Origin: Anisakis pegreffii
Lineage: Eukaryota > Nematoda > Chromadorea > Rhabditida > Anisakidae
Reading direction: 5' to 3'
DNA length: 64,000 bases
NCBI GenBank assembly: GCA_035041965.1
Contig: JAPYMA010000454.1
Span: 62,001 to 126,000, forward strand
Positions 1 to 11,937 of the stretch are shown here, piece after piece (positions within the stretch are counted from its first letter, which is position 1; each line of letters starts with the position of its first letter). The notes beneath the pieces were generated by a model, which searched no databases, had not been told where the DNA came from, and saw nothing but the letters and a program-made list of their open reading frames with translations. The position numbers and the translations under genes are program-made.

Positions 1-436
1 GACGGGTTTCTCATTTATTTTGAATATTTTTATTTCGAATTCGTTGTGATCCGTTGTCCGTTTGTCATTGTTTGATCTTTAACACTTCATTAAAATTAAT
101 GTATCGAAATTGAGAAAATCTGTTTCAGTTTACCAACAGAAAATGAAAACTTATGGCGGTAGCTGAGGGAATCTAAAGGAAGGATGGTACCGGATCAAAT
201 GAGTTCGCTTCGGATTTTGATATTCGTCTTGAATAACCTTGTCTTTCACCACTTTTTTCCAGCGGTTTGTTCAAGTCATGTATATTGTTTTGTCTTTAGC
301 TAATTTTTAAGAAGGATTAATTTTTCATGATCTACTATGAAACGTGTGGATGATACTACGATATGATAAAAGTCGTACGGACGGACTGATGACGGACAGA
401 TGAATAAATATGTGAACATTTCATTGAGGTACTTTC

Positions 437-497
437 AGAAATGTAAAAGTGATGAATCGTTAGTGTTTCACTAATGATTCATCACTTTTACGTTTCT
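437..497. repeat. Near-perfect 61-bp palindrome
   Basis: The left arm (437-465) and the right arm (469-497) are 29 bases each and pair with only two differences, both G-U pairs if transcribed as RNA. The central gap is three bases (ttt). It lies in otherwise gene-poor DNA. It could be a foldback element remnant or a small-RNA hairpin; the very tight loop argues somewhat against a classical miRNA precursor. Confidence 0.85.
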
Positions 498-1019
498 TGC
501 GCGTAATAACAGTGACATAAGAAGGGACAAGTAGCGTGATGCTTTATCAATTAAGAGTTTAATTTTCGGAACATACTTCGGCCCTTTATTGGCATTACTA
601 TCGTCGGCTATTGGTATTATATTGGTAATATCGTTGGCATTATTCAACAGAAGAAAAATGAATGACAATGATAGGAAAGAATCATTGTACAGTCATAGAA
701 CTGGCGAATTTTGAAACATTCATGATTTGTAAATCATACAATCTTACTGCACAACTTCTCACATAATATCTCGGAATGATCTTTTCGCATCATAATTCGA
801 TATGTATTGATATTATTATTATTATCGGTATTATTATGCACGATTTAAAAAAAAGAACGTTGAAACGAATGAAAGTGACCAAAATACAGCTGATTTGTTA
901 ATTACAGAATGTGACTGTAGAAATTGTTGCAGAACATCTCCGAGATCATTCCATATTTTCAATGCCACCTTTTGTTCTTATCCCTGATTAATTCTGAAAG
1001 TTCGTGTGTTTTCGTCGCA
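498..1019. other. No gene seen
   Basis: AT-rich DNA with short ATT-type simple repeats near 815-835. A 65-codon open frame on the - strand (471-668) overlaps the palindrome and is not convincing as a gene. Nothing else is supported. Confidence 0.5.
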
Positions 1020-1417
1020 GTGTTCAGAAACAATACACCGAGATCGCATCTAAACAAGTCGGATCTTGTGTCACAGCACACACGCAACTCGTCATCCAGT
1101 AGCAGTATTGGGCTGAAATTTGACATAATTATTTGAGCGAATCAGTGCTCTTTTAAATAATAATTCTTGTAACATGAGAATAAAATTACTTTTGAAGTTA
1201 TTATGCAGGAAACTCATGAAGTTTTCAATCAACAGCAATTTGTCCAATTCAAAACCAACAACTCAGTTCACGTGAAAATGCGATACTTTCAGAAATGAAA
1301 GTTGCACTGAATGAGACTTGTAAATGGAATCCAGAACTATCCCTAACGAATTTTTTGTACTGGACTCAGTTACCGCAGCCTTTTTTCCATGACCTACCAC
1401 TAGGAAGACTAATCTGA
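1020..1417 (+). other. Possible exons of an unrecognised gene
   Basis: After a TCGTCGCAG acceptor (ending near 1020) a frame reads to a stop at 1135 with a Ser-rich stretch (SSSSSS). A second frame reads 1203-1298, and a third begins at ATG 1295 directly after a TACTTTCAG acceptor and runs 40 codons to 1417. Each is short enough to occur by chance in AT-rich DNA. No family is recognised. They may belong to the broken coding region that follows. Confidence 0.25.
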
Positions 1418-2219
1418 TGTGATACAAAACCGCTGTTTCCATACGAAAGCTACTTGCTTTTGATGGTTGATGTGATTGAATTGGGAATAAGATTCAGTGA
1501 CAATAACTGATAATATGATTTTAAACTAGAATCAACACTGTAACCGCTAAAAAGCATTTATTATCAAATATTAGCTGGTTGGTAGAAAGAGAATTAGATG
1601 TTTTTGGTTTATACCGAAAGGGTTGGTGGCAGCACTTTTCGTGATACAATTACTGCACGCAGCACGAACACATTCCATCTTGTCCTCATGCAGCGCACAT
1701 TTGCTACGAATACTACGTAAGCCGCACTGCAACGATTCTGCTCCTTAAAAAAAACTGACCTTAAACTTGATTCCATTTGATACTTTTCATGCATCAGTTT
1801 GATCATTATGATGAATATGATATAGAGCATTACAATCATAGGTTTTGAAAGATTGTTTTAATCATCTTAATCAGCAATTCAATTGCAAGATTTTTTGCTC
1901 TCGAATGATTCCTATAATGCGGTTCCACCGAGAGTTTCCTCAGTTTCTGCACTTATTGAACAATGTATGATTAGGACGAACACAACCCACATCCATGTTA
2001 TTTACTGTTATACTATTCATTCGTGCTTAAAACAGAACATGGAAAGGGTACACACGCAAAAAAACTATGCTTCACAATGCTATAAGATCATGACTGTCGA
2101 TTTCAGTTCATAATCCGATTATATGGTGAATGTTGGAGGATGAGAATTTATTTTTGACTGTAAGTTAGAAGAATGAGAGAAATGCATCCAGTGGACAACG
2201 CCTCTAATGTAAAACAGTA

Positions 2220-4592
2220 ATGAGAGCGATTAGAACAAGTTGGAAAAGAATGAAAATCGACAAAAGAGTTCCATCTCAGTTGGTTCGTTGGAGAATGGCT
2301 GAGTTTATAACGGAATTTTTGATAATGACCGAAAAGTTTCGAACACATCCGCGTACAGCAAGTAATTGGAAGCATCATTTCTTCTAAGATGATTCTATCG
2401 TCGAACAGTGGTCTGTAAGAAAGAAATGCAACAAACCAATGAGACGTTTTCTCAAACGCAAATAATTTGGTTCTCGATTCGTTGAAGAATTTTGTGTGGA
2501 ACCACTGGACGTGAACAGAAATGCTGATGATGAATAGACGACGATTATGGTGAGGCAAAATATTTGTGCGACGAGCATTTTGCTACAAAAATTCGAGCAA
2601 TGCAGTCAACTTCAGTAACGTCCCGGCACTTTGACTTACCTTTGTAAGGACTAGAAAAAGCTGAAGCGTAATTCCAATTAAATTGATAGTTTGTAAATAG
2701 TTATCGCATAATATCGGTGCAGAACAATCACATCGATTTTAGTAGATCAAAAAGGTTTGTTAAGAAACGACATTTACTCCGCATTCAGTTTCAACGACGG
2801 TAAAAATGTAAAGATAGGCAACAAACGAATGACATTTTCTCCTTCACAAATTTGAGTATCGGTCAGAAGACGGATTCAGAAGGAATTTAATAATGACCGC
2901 ATAAAACCAATAACATCGCCTCTACTGTAGTTCGATGTTGTGGTAGTAAAATTCAAAAATGTAACGGTACAGGACACACTAAACTGCGCACTGCTATCAG
3001 CAGTTAAGAAAGGTTTTAAGGAATAAGATGAGAGTTGAGAACATCTTTTACACTAATCATCTTTAATCATCATTATGAAAATTATTAAGGAATCTCGATG
3101 AAGCAGTGCAACATATTGGACAATACTGCCGACGATCATTAATCAATTAAATCCGTATTTAGATTCAAATGGGGATTCAAATACTCAGATGATATTTTCT
3201 GATAGAATTCTTTCGGATGATAGATCTTTTAGCTATTCACCCGTGCCAGATATAAGCAAAAAGCGCATACATTATCAGATGAAGTGGGCAATGATCTCAA
3301 CGGGGATATTTCGTACATAATTGACATCAAAGAGGATAAACGCACTCATGAAAACATCCGTGTTGATCAACTGAAGTGTTTATGGTGTTTTTGTGACAAA
3401 GGTGCAATGGTTTACATAACAACAATAATCTTAATGACGACGTTAACATGATGAAATTGTTTCTGCGATTACAATTGGGCTAATGAAGAAGTTTCATCAC
3501 TTATCTCATCAAGTGGAGTTGACGAAGCTGTTCAAACGGATAGTTCAAAATCGAATCTGAGTCCAGCAAAATTTTCAAACATTCGTAAACAATCCCACAT
3601 TTACATTTCGAAATACGATTACATCAGTCTGTAAAGACTACTGAAAAGATGAGCACTCAAAATAAACCGCACGGTCAGTTGTTCACTTCAGTTTGACAAA
3701 ACAAAACATTAAACTTTCGCTGAAGTGTACTTCTTCTTCTAGGGCACGACATAATGGCATCATCATTATTCTTGTGATCGGAATACTCATAATTAAGAAG
3801 TGAAGAAAGCAGTCATTTCTAAAATTTCCCTAAAACTTCTGAACGACAATTTAAAAGGGACACGAAGTGATCTGTACCTTCTCGTTCATAGCTTTTTCAA
3901 ATTTTCTTATATTCTATGCTTTTTCGTGCAAATACATAACTGATAGTAAGTGGGGATTATATTTCGTTGCATTCAACTCATAAGTCTATGTAAGGAGCTC
4001 ATTACGCTGTAATAATGAAATGCGATAGCAAGCATGACGTATTAAGGATGAGTGCATGGCGAGTAATATTTGAGGTTCGATTGCAATAATGCGTCATTGG
4101 AATGCTCAAATTTTCACATCTTCTGAACTCGATGTTAAGGATGGGAATAGTGCATAAATAATGATATGACCTTGCGAGAAATCCCACTGATGGAAAATCT
4201 TACATTTTACTGCAAAAAAATCATACATTTTAGTTCACTCACGTCAGTTCTGTGAAACGCATTGAAAATGAGGATATACCGAATGAAAATTACTGTGAAT
4301 ATGTCAGAAATGAATTTGATCCATTTGGATGTAATGAAAACTTATCTGAACCGAATTCATTCGATTTACATCGAGTTTATCAAAATTCCTTTTCATGTCA
4401 CATTCACGATGATAATGACAAGTATAACAGCAATTTCCAATAATTATTACGAATGATAATAATGAACAACAGCAACGACATAAATGTGCATTTCACAAAT
4501 CAAAAGCACTCGCAGAACTCATTAAAACGCATTCTGCTAGAGGTAAAATCCCTCAAATTCTCGACGAAATTAATCTTCTAATGCATTGTTGA
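2220..4592 (+). pseudogene. Degraded coding region with in-frame stops and frameshifts
   Basis: From ATG 2220 one frame reads as Lys/Arg/Glu-rich protein through stops at 2385 (TAA), 2463 (TAA) and 2535 (TAG). A shifted frame then continues at 2537-2647 and meets a GTAAGG donor-like site. Further pieces in changing frames are at 3153-3310, about 3260-3450 (ending in a Cys-rich run LKCLWCFCDKG), 3482-3634 (Ser/Asp-rich, SSSGVDEAVQTDSSKS), 4253-4440 and, shifted again, about 4444-4592. Frame changes such as the one near 3260 have no room for an intron. I read this as a relic gene of unknown family. Chance remains possible because purine-rich DNA gives protein-like peptides. Confidence 0.35.
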
Positions 4593-7419
4593 TGATGCGC
4601 TGCGATACAAAATTAATGGTGCATTCATTCAGACAGCGAGCTCATCCCGTATTCTAAAACTTCACTTGCACAAAATCACCTTAACGCAGAAGCAGACTGG
4701 TGATATTTTAAAGAAATGAAGTTCTGTAACACTTCTGCATCATATACATTAAGATACACCAATAATACCCTACATATATCTATAGTCTCAACTCAATAAC
4801 CTTTGCCATTATTTGAATGGATGAGTCACAAACCAATAGGTGAGCAATTACTATTGCAATCCTAGGAGAGGGATGCGGTTTATCACTTCCCAACAAAAAT
4901 CACCTAATATCGACAATCGCCAATTCCACTCTTTGGTTACAACCTATTTTCCAAACCGCCTATGCGATAACATTTGCTATCTTGGCAAGATTCTATCTAT
5001 ATAGTGTTCAACAAAATATAAAAAGATTACTATGAATTCCTGTACTCCATGCCATTTATCAGATAAATGAAAACGACTCTCTGAAAAGATTTCCGAGAAG
5101 AGACTCTTTGAATAAACTGAAATTGTTGGGAAATCGGCGAAGGTCAATTCTAAATGCATAGCGCAATACGGGATGCACAGTATATCGGAGATCCAATAGT
5201 TCACTAGAAAAATAGAACGATAAATTCGTTCGTTATTCATTAATGTGGATTTGAAGCAATAGGCTAGCCATATCCCAACGGTAACGATAAAAGGGATGTT
5301 CACTTATCGGTCAGATTCAGTGCTCCTTTAAGCTAAAATCTTCGGTTTGTAATAGGAACGGCATCATAATGTAACGTATGGATAGGTCGATATTCTCACA
5401 TATTCACATATTTAAAAAGCTGCCTACGCACCATTTATGCAACAACACTCAAACAATTTTGATCACATATTTAAGCGAAACGTTGAACATTTCCCATGGG
5501 GATCTTCAGCGTGTGTTTTATCGCTCATTAAGAAAACCTTTCAAATCAATGATTCATTCGGTAAAGAAAAAATCCATCATACGTGTTGAACGATACCATA
5601 AGTTGTGTTTCTGTTATTCGTTTGAGGACATTTGCAATAATTTGATCTGTTGCGGGAAAGGAATAGATCAATTTTTCGATGAAATGAACAGAACAACCAA
5701 ATTTGCAGATGTTTCGACGAAGTGAATAGTCTGCAACTCGAGAAAGTATTAAAAAGTTAATGAATAACTTGCATCCTGTTCTCATAATCAAGTTTCTCAG
5801 CGCAATGGGATATTAATCAGCCATATTGAGAGTATTTAATAAGGCTTTTGAAAAGTTGCTAATCACATGCAGTAGCAGAACAGAAAGTAGAACAGCAGAT
5901 AAATCAGAAAGCAGAATACATTGAATAAAACCGATGATTGACTGGTGAAAGCCAACAAGTTGTTTCGAAATACAACTGTTTGATACTGGTGATGAGTGAC
6001 GACTGATTATGAAACAGTTTGTTCCCTTCAACCATTGAACTTCGCTCTTTCGTATTACTGAAATGTAAAACACTAAACTCATGCGATGGTGCATAAATAT
6101 GCGAGGATACTGAAACAAATTTGATTTATTCTCTGTTTGCTCCATTCTTTCGTCAAATCGAATTAGCAACAAACTTTTACATTTGAACTTAGGGTTAAGA
6201 GATGGAAGAAGCGTTTCGGTCGTCATGAGCGAAATTTTCCATTAAATAGAATCGTTTCAGTTGAATTAACTGAATGTTTTGAGCAAAAATTTCTCAATTT
6301 CAATTCCAATATTACCTAAAGTATTTTCCAGAACCGGGAGTGTATGCTCAACTGCTCAACCGGCAGTTTCAATGCGAATGACCCAAAAAGATGTTATTCT
6401 CAACATATTTTTTCATCCAAAATTAATTCTAGACTCATTCTTATTCTCCGTTTCAATAACTTCTTTCAAGCTAATTAACTGATTGCGTTCATTCATTAAT
6501 GAATACGCGTTGTTGACAACGCATGCGTACTAACGACTGACGACTAGGAATCCATATTTTGATTGATGAGTACGAATCCATAGATATAGCCGAGATTAGC
6601 GTTCCGCGCATTCCTTCTATCCATTCCAATCTTCTTCGAATATTTGCATTTATTTGGTGTTTTAATCTCCATGCTGAAGGTATATTTTGTTTGCATTGTA
6701 GCTGAGATTTTTAAACTTGGTTCGAACAGAATACATTTTCGCCATACCGCTGTCATTTAAAAAAATTGTAATCATATTTTCCAGCGAATAAATGAATAAA
6801 CAAAATATCATAGCAACCTACTTCGTCATTACAAAGAAGGCAATATTTGTGCATGAATTTCCGACTTAATCGAAATTTCCATGAGGTATTCTAATAGGTT
6901 TAAAATTTGACAGCATTCTTTGCAAACGTCGTCACTCATAAAAATTTCTTACAATTAGTATTTTCAGTTAAGGGCAAACCCATTGATCAATTGAGACAAC
7001 GGCAGCAATTTTTCACTGCAACAAAATGGTGTCAGATATTAAGGACATTGTTTCAGATTCGCTTGACCAAAATATTATACTTGAAGCTCTACTAAGACCT
7101 ATTCGTGCATCTCATCGGAACTGAATGAAGTTTAACCGATGCTCATTCTACATTCCATTGCATTATTTCGAATAATGCTTCTTCACTAAATATTTTCTTA
7201 TGAAAGGCATACATCTGAAAAAAATATATGTAATGTTCTCATTAAATAATTAACTGACACTGATTATTGCAGTCAGTGAAAGTAATCGATCGAAGAATAG
7301 AGTAAAGAATAATGCGAGTTGAGAATGTTGAAAAAATGTTTCAAGAAATTGCAATTTAAAGTAAAAATTAATTGCAAAGAATACTTCTTTCCAATGAGGA
7401 AATTGTTTGAATATCGCAC
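4593..7419. other. No convincing gene; a few membrane-like open frames
   Basis: Open frames of 60-137 codons occur on both strands. A - strand frame at 4977-5303 is hydrophobic and vaguely like a piece of a nematode chemoreceptor (segments FIVTVGIWLAYC and YRSIFLVNYWISDILC). A 115-codon + frame (5378-5725) and a 137-codon - frame (5813-6226) have no recognisable domains. None has supporting splice structure, so none is called as a gene. Confidence 0.3.
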
Positions 7420-7528
7420 TCAGATTGGCCAAATCCCATTGCCAACTAATCCAAAATCGCCCGGTTCGCCGAGTTTTCTTGCCCTCCTCCTTTGACTGTT
7501 TACTGAGTGATCGTTCGTCCCATCAGAC
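7420..7528 (-). CDS. Likely terminal exon of an unrecognised gene
   Basis: Reading leftward, an AATTTCAG acceptor ends at 7529 and is followed by about 35 codons to a TGA at 7420-7422. The peptide begins SDGTNDHSVN, has a basic run RRRARK, then LGEPGDFGLVGNG. It is clearly richer in G and C than its surroundings, which is why I think it is coding. Upstream exons would lie beyond the T-rich repeat to the right and were not found, so it may be an orphaned or pseudogene exon. Confidence 0.35.
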
Positions 7529-7589
7529 CTGAAATTAAATAATATTAGGAAATGTTGAATGAAATATGATGACGAGAAAATGCGTGATT

Positions 7590-7962
7590 TTGTTTTTTTT
7601 CGTTTTTTTTAATTTTTTAAAATTTTTATCAATTTTTTCTTTTTCATGTATTTTTTTAATTTTTTAATTTATTTTTTTGTTTTTTTTATTTTATGTTTTT
7701 TCTATTTATTTTTTGGTTTTTCTTTTTTATTTTTTCTTTATTTATTTTTTCTTTTTTATTTATTTTTTCTTTTTATTTATTTTTTCTTTTTTATTTATTT
7801 TTTGTCTTTTTATTTATTTTTCTTTTTATTTATTTTTTCTTTTTTATTTATTTTTTCTTTTTTATTTATTTTTTTCTTTTTATTTATTTTTTCTTTTTTA
7901 TTTATTTTTTTGTTTTTTTCTTTTTATCATTTTTTTGTTTTTTTTTGATATTTTCTGATTTA
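7590..7962. repeat. T-rich low-complexity tract
   Basis: About 370 bases almost entirely of T with regularly spaced A and C, built on a roughly 17-18 bp period of TTTTATTTATTTTTTC. Long Phe/Leu/Tyr frames across it are artefacts. Confidence 0.95.
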
Positions 7963-8346
7963 AAATAGAGTGAATATCACACAATAGTAATAATAGTAGC
8001 AATCATCGCGACATCACCTCAGATATCACCCAATACTAAAGATAGCCAACTTCATCACTTATTGTTATCAATTCCTTGCCCACCTAATAATGTCGCAATG
8101 ATTACCGATAAGCGATTCATAACAATATTCACGTAATAATCATCAATAACTCAGCAAAACATACTATTCAAAACATAACTTCACACGAACAAAAACTTTT
8201 CAAAGAAATCATCAACTAATCTTTTTCAATGATCTTTCTCTCAGTGATTGTCAACTGAATTTCCAACCGTTTCAGAAATTAAATTCCCACTTCTAGACCC
8301 TTAAAATTCTTCAGAGTCAATTCACATATCGGCAGTTGATTAAATC

Positions 8347-8381
8347 AAAAAATGATATCTTATACTATGATATCATTTTTT
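8347..8381. repeat. Short inverted repeat
   Basis: Thirteen bases (aaaaaatgatatc) are perfectly repeated in inverted orientation across a short spacer. Confidence 0.6.
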
Positions 8382-8389
8382 GCAACTTG

Positions 8390-8960
8390 AAACAAATGAC
8401 AAAGATAATGGCAAACAAATTAAGATGGCAATAAACAAATGACAAATAACGAAGAATGACAAAAAATATGACAAAAACATGACAAAAGAGATGAAGAAAT
8501 ATGACAAAAAACAAATAAAGATAAAGATAATCTATGACGAATAAGATAAACAAACAAACAATAAATCAAACGAAAAAACAGTAACATGAAACAATGTTAA
8601 TAACCTACTAAACAAACAAACGAACCATTAAAACAATATAGAAACTATCAACCAAATAATAATCAACAACACAATCAAGAAATAACACAAGGAAATAACA
8701 AAATCAACCAAATAATAACACAATCAAGAAAATACACAATGAAAAAAGATAATTGAAAAAAAACGAAATTCATCAACACAAAATAACGACAATAAATCAA
8801 ACGAAATAACAGTAACATGAAACAATGTTAATAACCCACTAAACAAACAAACGAACCATCAAAACAATATTAGAAACAATCAAAAAAATAATAACACAAT
8901 CAAGGAAATACACAATGAAAAAACATATTCAAAAATAAAAAACACGACATCCAACAAATT
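8390..8960. repeat. A/C-rich repeat region with a 232-bp-spaced duplication
   Basis: The stretch is dominated by CAAA, GACAAA and AACAA motifs. A block of about 130 bp starting near 8560 (ATAAATCAAACGAAA...) recurs near 8792 with a few substitutions, so the region grew by direct duplication. Confidence 0.8.
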
Positions 8961-8999
8961 CCATCAAACCACAACAACACCGAAACCATCCGAGAGCAG

Positions 9000-9250
9000 C
9001 AGCAACACCAAAACCATCAACAACAAAACACACCAACACAACAGCAGCAGCAGCGACCACAAACAACACACCACCAACCACAGTGAATGACCGGGCCAAC
9101 AACCTACACCACCAACACCACCAACCGCGCGGAAGAAGGGGGACCGAACCACCGGAAAACGAGACTGCAGTTCGAGCAACCCACAGTTCGAGAGCAGGGG
9201 AAGTCTACTACAACAACTCACTACAAGTATTGGAGGTCATCAGTCATTTT
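9000..9250 (+). pseudogene. Decayed copy of exon 1 of the GC-rich gene at 11.9-14.85 kb
   Basis: A run of CAG/CAA codons is followed by CACAGTGAATGACCGGG, identical to exon 1 of the - strand gene at 14.5-14.85 kb. Similarity continues through CCGGAAAACGAGACTGCAG (one extra A compared with the gene), CAGTTCG..GAGCAG, and a stretch reading YYNNSLQVLEVIS against YCSNLLQVLGVLS in the gene. The extra base shifts the frame in the middle, so this copy is broken. It is inverted relative to the gene and lies about 5 kb from it. The rest of the gene is not visible after about 9250. Confidence 0.7.
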
Positions 9251-9260
9251 ATCGCCTAAT

Positions 9261-9415
9261 CTTATCAAACCATATCTGAGCCTATTCAGAGGATCTTATC
9301 ACCTAATTTCATCACCTAATCTTATCAAACCACATCTGAGCCTATTCTGAGGATTTTATCACCTAATTTCATCACCTAATCTTATCAAATCACATCTGAG
9401 CCTATTCGGGAGATT
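9261..9415. repeat. 60-bp tandem repeat, about 2.6 copies
   Basis: Units beginning CTTATCAAAC start at 9261, 9321 and 9381, exactly 60 bp apart, and contain CATCTGAGCCTATTC and ATTTCATCACCTAAT. A low-complexity GTTAAAGTAA stretch (about 9480-9570) and a G8 run (9592) follow. Confidence 0.9.
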
Positions 9416-10172
9416 CACAATTTTGTCACAATCTCATCAATTTTGTCACCTAACCGCAACCCGAGGAGAGAAGTTAGTTACTGCGAAAATGAGTTATCCT
9501 AAGTTAAAGTAAAGTTATGGTAAGTAAAAGTTAGGTTAAAGTAAGTTAAAGATAAGTAAATACTAAGGTTAGAATTAATAATATCATCAGGGGGGGGAGG
9601 GAGGGCAGCCACCTCAAGCGATTCATGCCGTAAACACCAGCTCAGGGAACAAGAACAACGACGGCAAAACAATTCACATCATAAAACATTACACAACAAT
9701 ATCATGTAAAAGAAGCAATTTCTCGCCAGCAATAAAATTATTGAAATTTCATTTTGAATTTCACTATTGAAATCATCGTTTAATGAGAACAATGTGAGCG
9801 ATACCTCGTCATCCTATGAGCGAGCACATTACTGATCTTATGCTCATTTCAAAACTAGTGGCAGTGCTTAATTTTTTGACTGTAATAGTAATCTTAATTT
9901 TCCTTAACTGCTTCAATACCCTCTGATTGAATTGTTAAAACCATTCCGACCTTACTGATTACCTAAACTTATCTCATTTCTCTACTTGACATAAACATTT
10001 ACATTAATATTACAAATAAAACATATATTAACGTATTACATTATCAATAATGCGATAAAAACAATGTTCAATTGATATTTCACAAACAATTAACATCTCC
10101 TTTCAATACAATATCAGTCAATTTCAATCAATGTCAATAAATCAGTAAACATTATTAAACTATGTAAATAAG

Positions 10173-10385
10173 AGGACAACGGACAACAGACAAGGACGAA
10201 ATTGTTAGTAATAAAAGGACAACGGACAACAGACAAGGACAAAATTGTTAGTAATAAAAGGACAACGGACAACAGACAAGGACAAAATTGTTAGTAATAA
10301 AAGGACAACGGACAACAGACAAGGACAAAATTGTTAGTAATAAAAGGACAACGGACAATGGACAAGGACAAATTTCGTTAACACT
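10173..10385. repeat. 43-bp tandem repeat, five copies
   Basis: Units begin AGGACAACGGACAACAGACA at 10173, 10216, 10259, 10302 and 10345, a constant 43-bp step. Middle copies are essentially identical and the last one is diverged. Confidence 0.95.
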
Positions 10386-10499
10386 AGTAAATAATATTAA
10401 TAAGTTAAACAATATTACTAATTGTTAATAACAATATGTACGCCTAGAAGCTAAGCATACATTTACAACTGAAAAATTTTAAAATTTTCAATTAGTTTA

Positions 10500-10690
10500 A
10501 AATTCAACAGTCTTTCGAGTTGTTTCTTATTACTTGCATTTTTTATTTCAATTTTGTTTTTCTCTCGTTGATTTTTTTGTTATTTTTTTAAATTATTTGT
10601 TTTTCTTGTTTATTGTTTTTTTAAATTTTTTGATTTGATTTTTTTTGATTTTTCGGATTATTTTTTTGCAATTTTATTTTCTCGTTGTTC
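10500..10690. repeat. T-rich low-complexity tract
   Basis: Runs of TTTTT with scattered A and G, without a clean period. It resembles the tract at 7.6 kb. Confidence 0.8.
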
Positions 10691-10699
10691 CATCGCATT

Positions 10700-11937
10700 A
10701 GGTTGAGCTGAATGGTCGCCGTCGTTTTGCAGTCGCTTGCTTGCCTATTTATTCTATCGAAAAACGTATTTCATCTTATCATTTCGCCTCTCTTATTACT
10801 AGCCCTTCAAAAATGTTATCAGCCCCAATTTCTTATCACATACCAATCCGTGAAAATTATGAAGTGTCTCAGCGCTTCTCTGGCGAACTCAAGCTTAGCT
10901 TCGAGCGGTGATCGGATCCTTAGTAAACCTTATGAAAATAATCTAACCCGCTGAGCGCCAATGGAGGTATGAAATCCCACATCCCGAGCCCACAATAACA
11001 ATAATTCCCGAACCCGAAGTACTCGATACCCTTACCCAGAGTACTTTTGCATATCCCGAACCCCAAACCCACATCATAATATATGATGAAGTATTATTAA
11101 TAATACTTCCCTCCATTTAGGGCGCTGAGGAGCTGGCATATCCGCCATATGACTCCCCTTCTACAATAGAGTATGGATGCCCAAAATATCGGGAAGGAAT
11201 TTTTGAGGGCATTTCTCTCTTGTTTCTAAGGTCCTAGAAAGATCAACCGCTCTAGGCATGGCTTTTTTGTCGCCTTATTCACAATGCTGAGAACCTTAGT
11301 GGATATAGGGGCAGCTGTGGCTAGATTTTCTGAATCAAATTTCATCAAAATTTTCTTACTTTCGATAGAATAAATTCCACTTATGCATGAGTTGATGTTG
11401 GCGATGGCATGATCATACAATTACAATAACGTAACTCAATGATTATACAATATCTAATAGAATGGTTTGGACCTATAATACTAACAATACATTGAAACTT
11501 AACAATAACAATAGCAGTAACAATAATAATGTAATACACATATAAAATAGGAATATAAATAACAGAATAATGAAAAAACAATGTAACGAAAACAATAACA
11601 TATAACATAACATATATCCTATCAAGTCTTATTTCTAAACTCATATGCCTAGGCTCATTATGCTCGCTCGCTTATTCCAATTAATCAAAGTTAAACACTA
11701 TTCTAATGTCATCTTAATTCTATGATCTTTCCCGGAATACTTATTCATCTTCATATTCATTCGTTTACGTTTGTTCTTATTCTTATTCTCTGTGAGGTAA
11801 ATCGCTCCATTGTTAAAAATTTGAATCATTCAAATAAATATAACCATTTATTGCTGGCGGTATTGGGTTGACGTTGATATTGTGTTGTGTTGATCCAGTT
11901 GAGTTGTGCCGTCGTTGTTCTTCTCGCGACGTTCCCT
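10700..11937. other. No intact gene; possible small exon
   Basis: On the - strand a stretch around 10840-10917 reads RSPLEAKLEFAREALRHF in one frame and meets a good GTATGTGAT donor, so it may be an exon. A 64-codon - frame at 11226-11420 is another weak candidate. Between about 11040 and 11100 there is a short repeated CCCGAACCC motif. The stretch 11430-11800 is AAT-rich and shows nothing further. Confidence 0.3.

Noticed and set aside
7646..7968. Overlapping Phe/Leu/Tyr-rich frames of 91-100 codons
   Set aside because: They are translations of a T-rich simple repeat in three frames.
8964..9221. Hydrophobic Leu/Val-rich frame on the - strand
   Set aside because: It is the antisense of a CAA/CAG-rich stretch that belongs to the decayed exon copy on the + strand.
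11040..11100. CCCGAACCC repeats as telomere-like sequence
   Set aside because: Too short and irregular, and not the TTAGGC repeat of nematodes.
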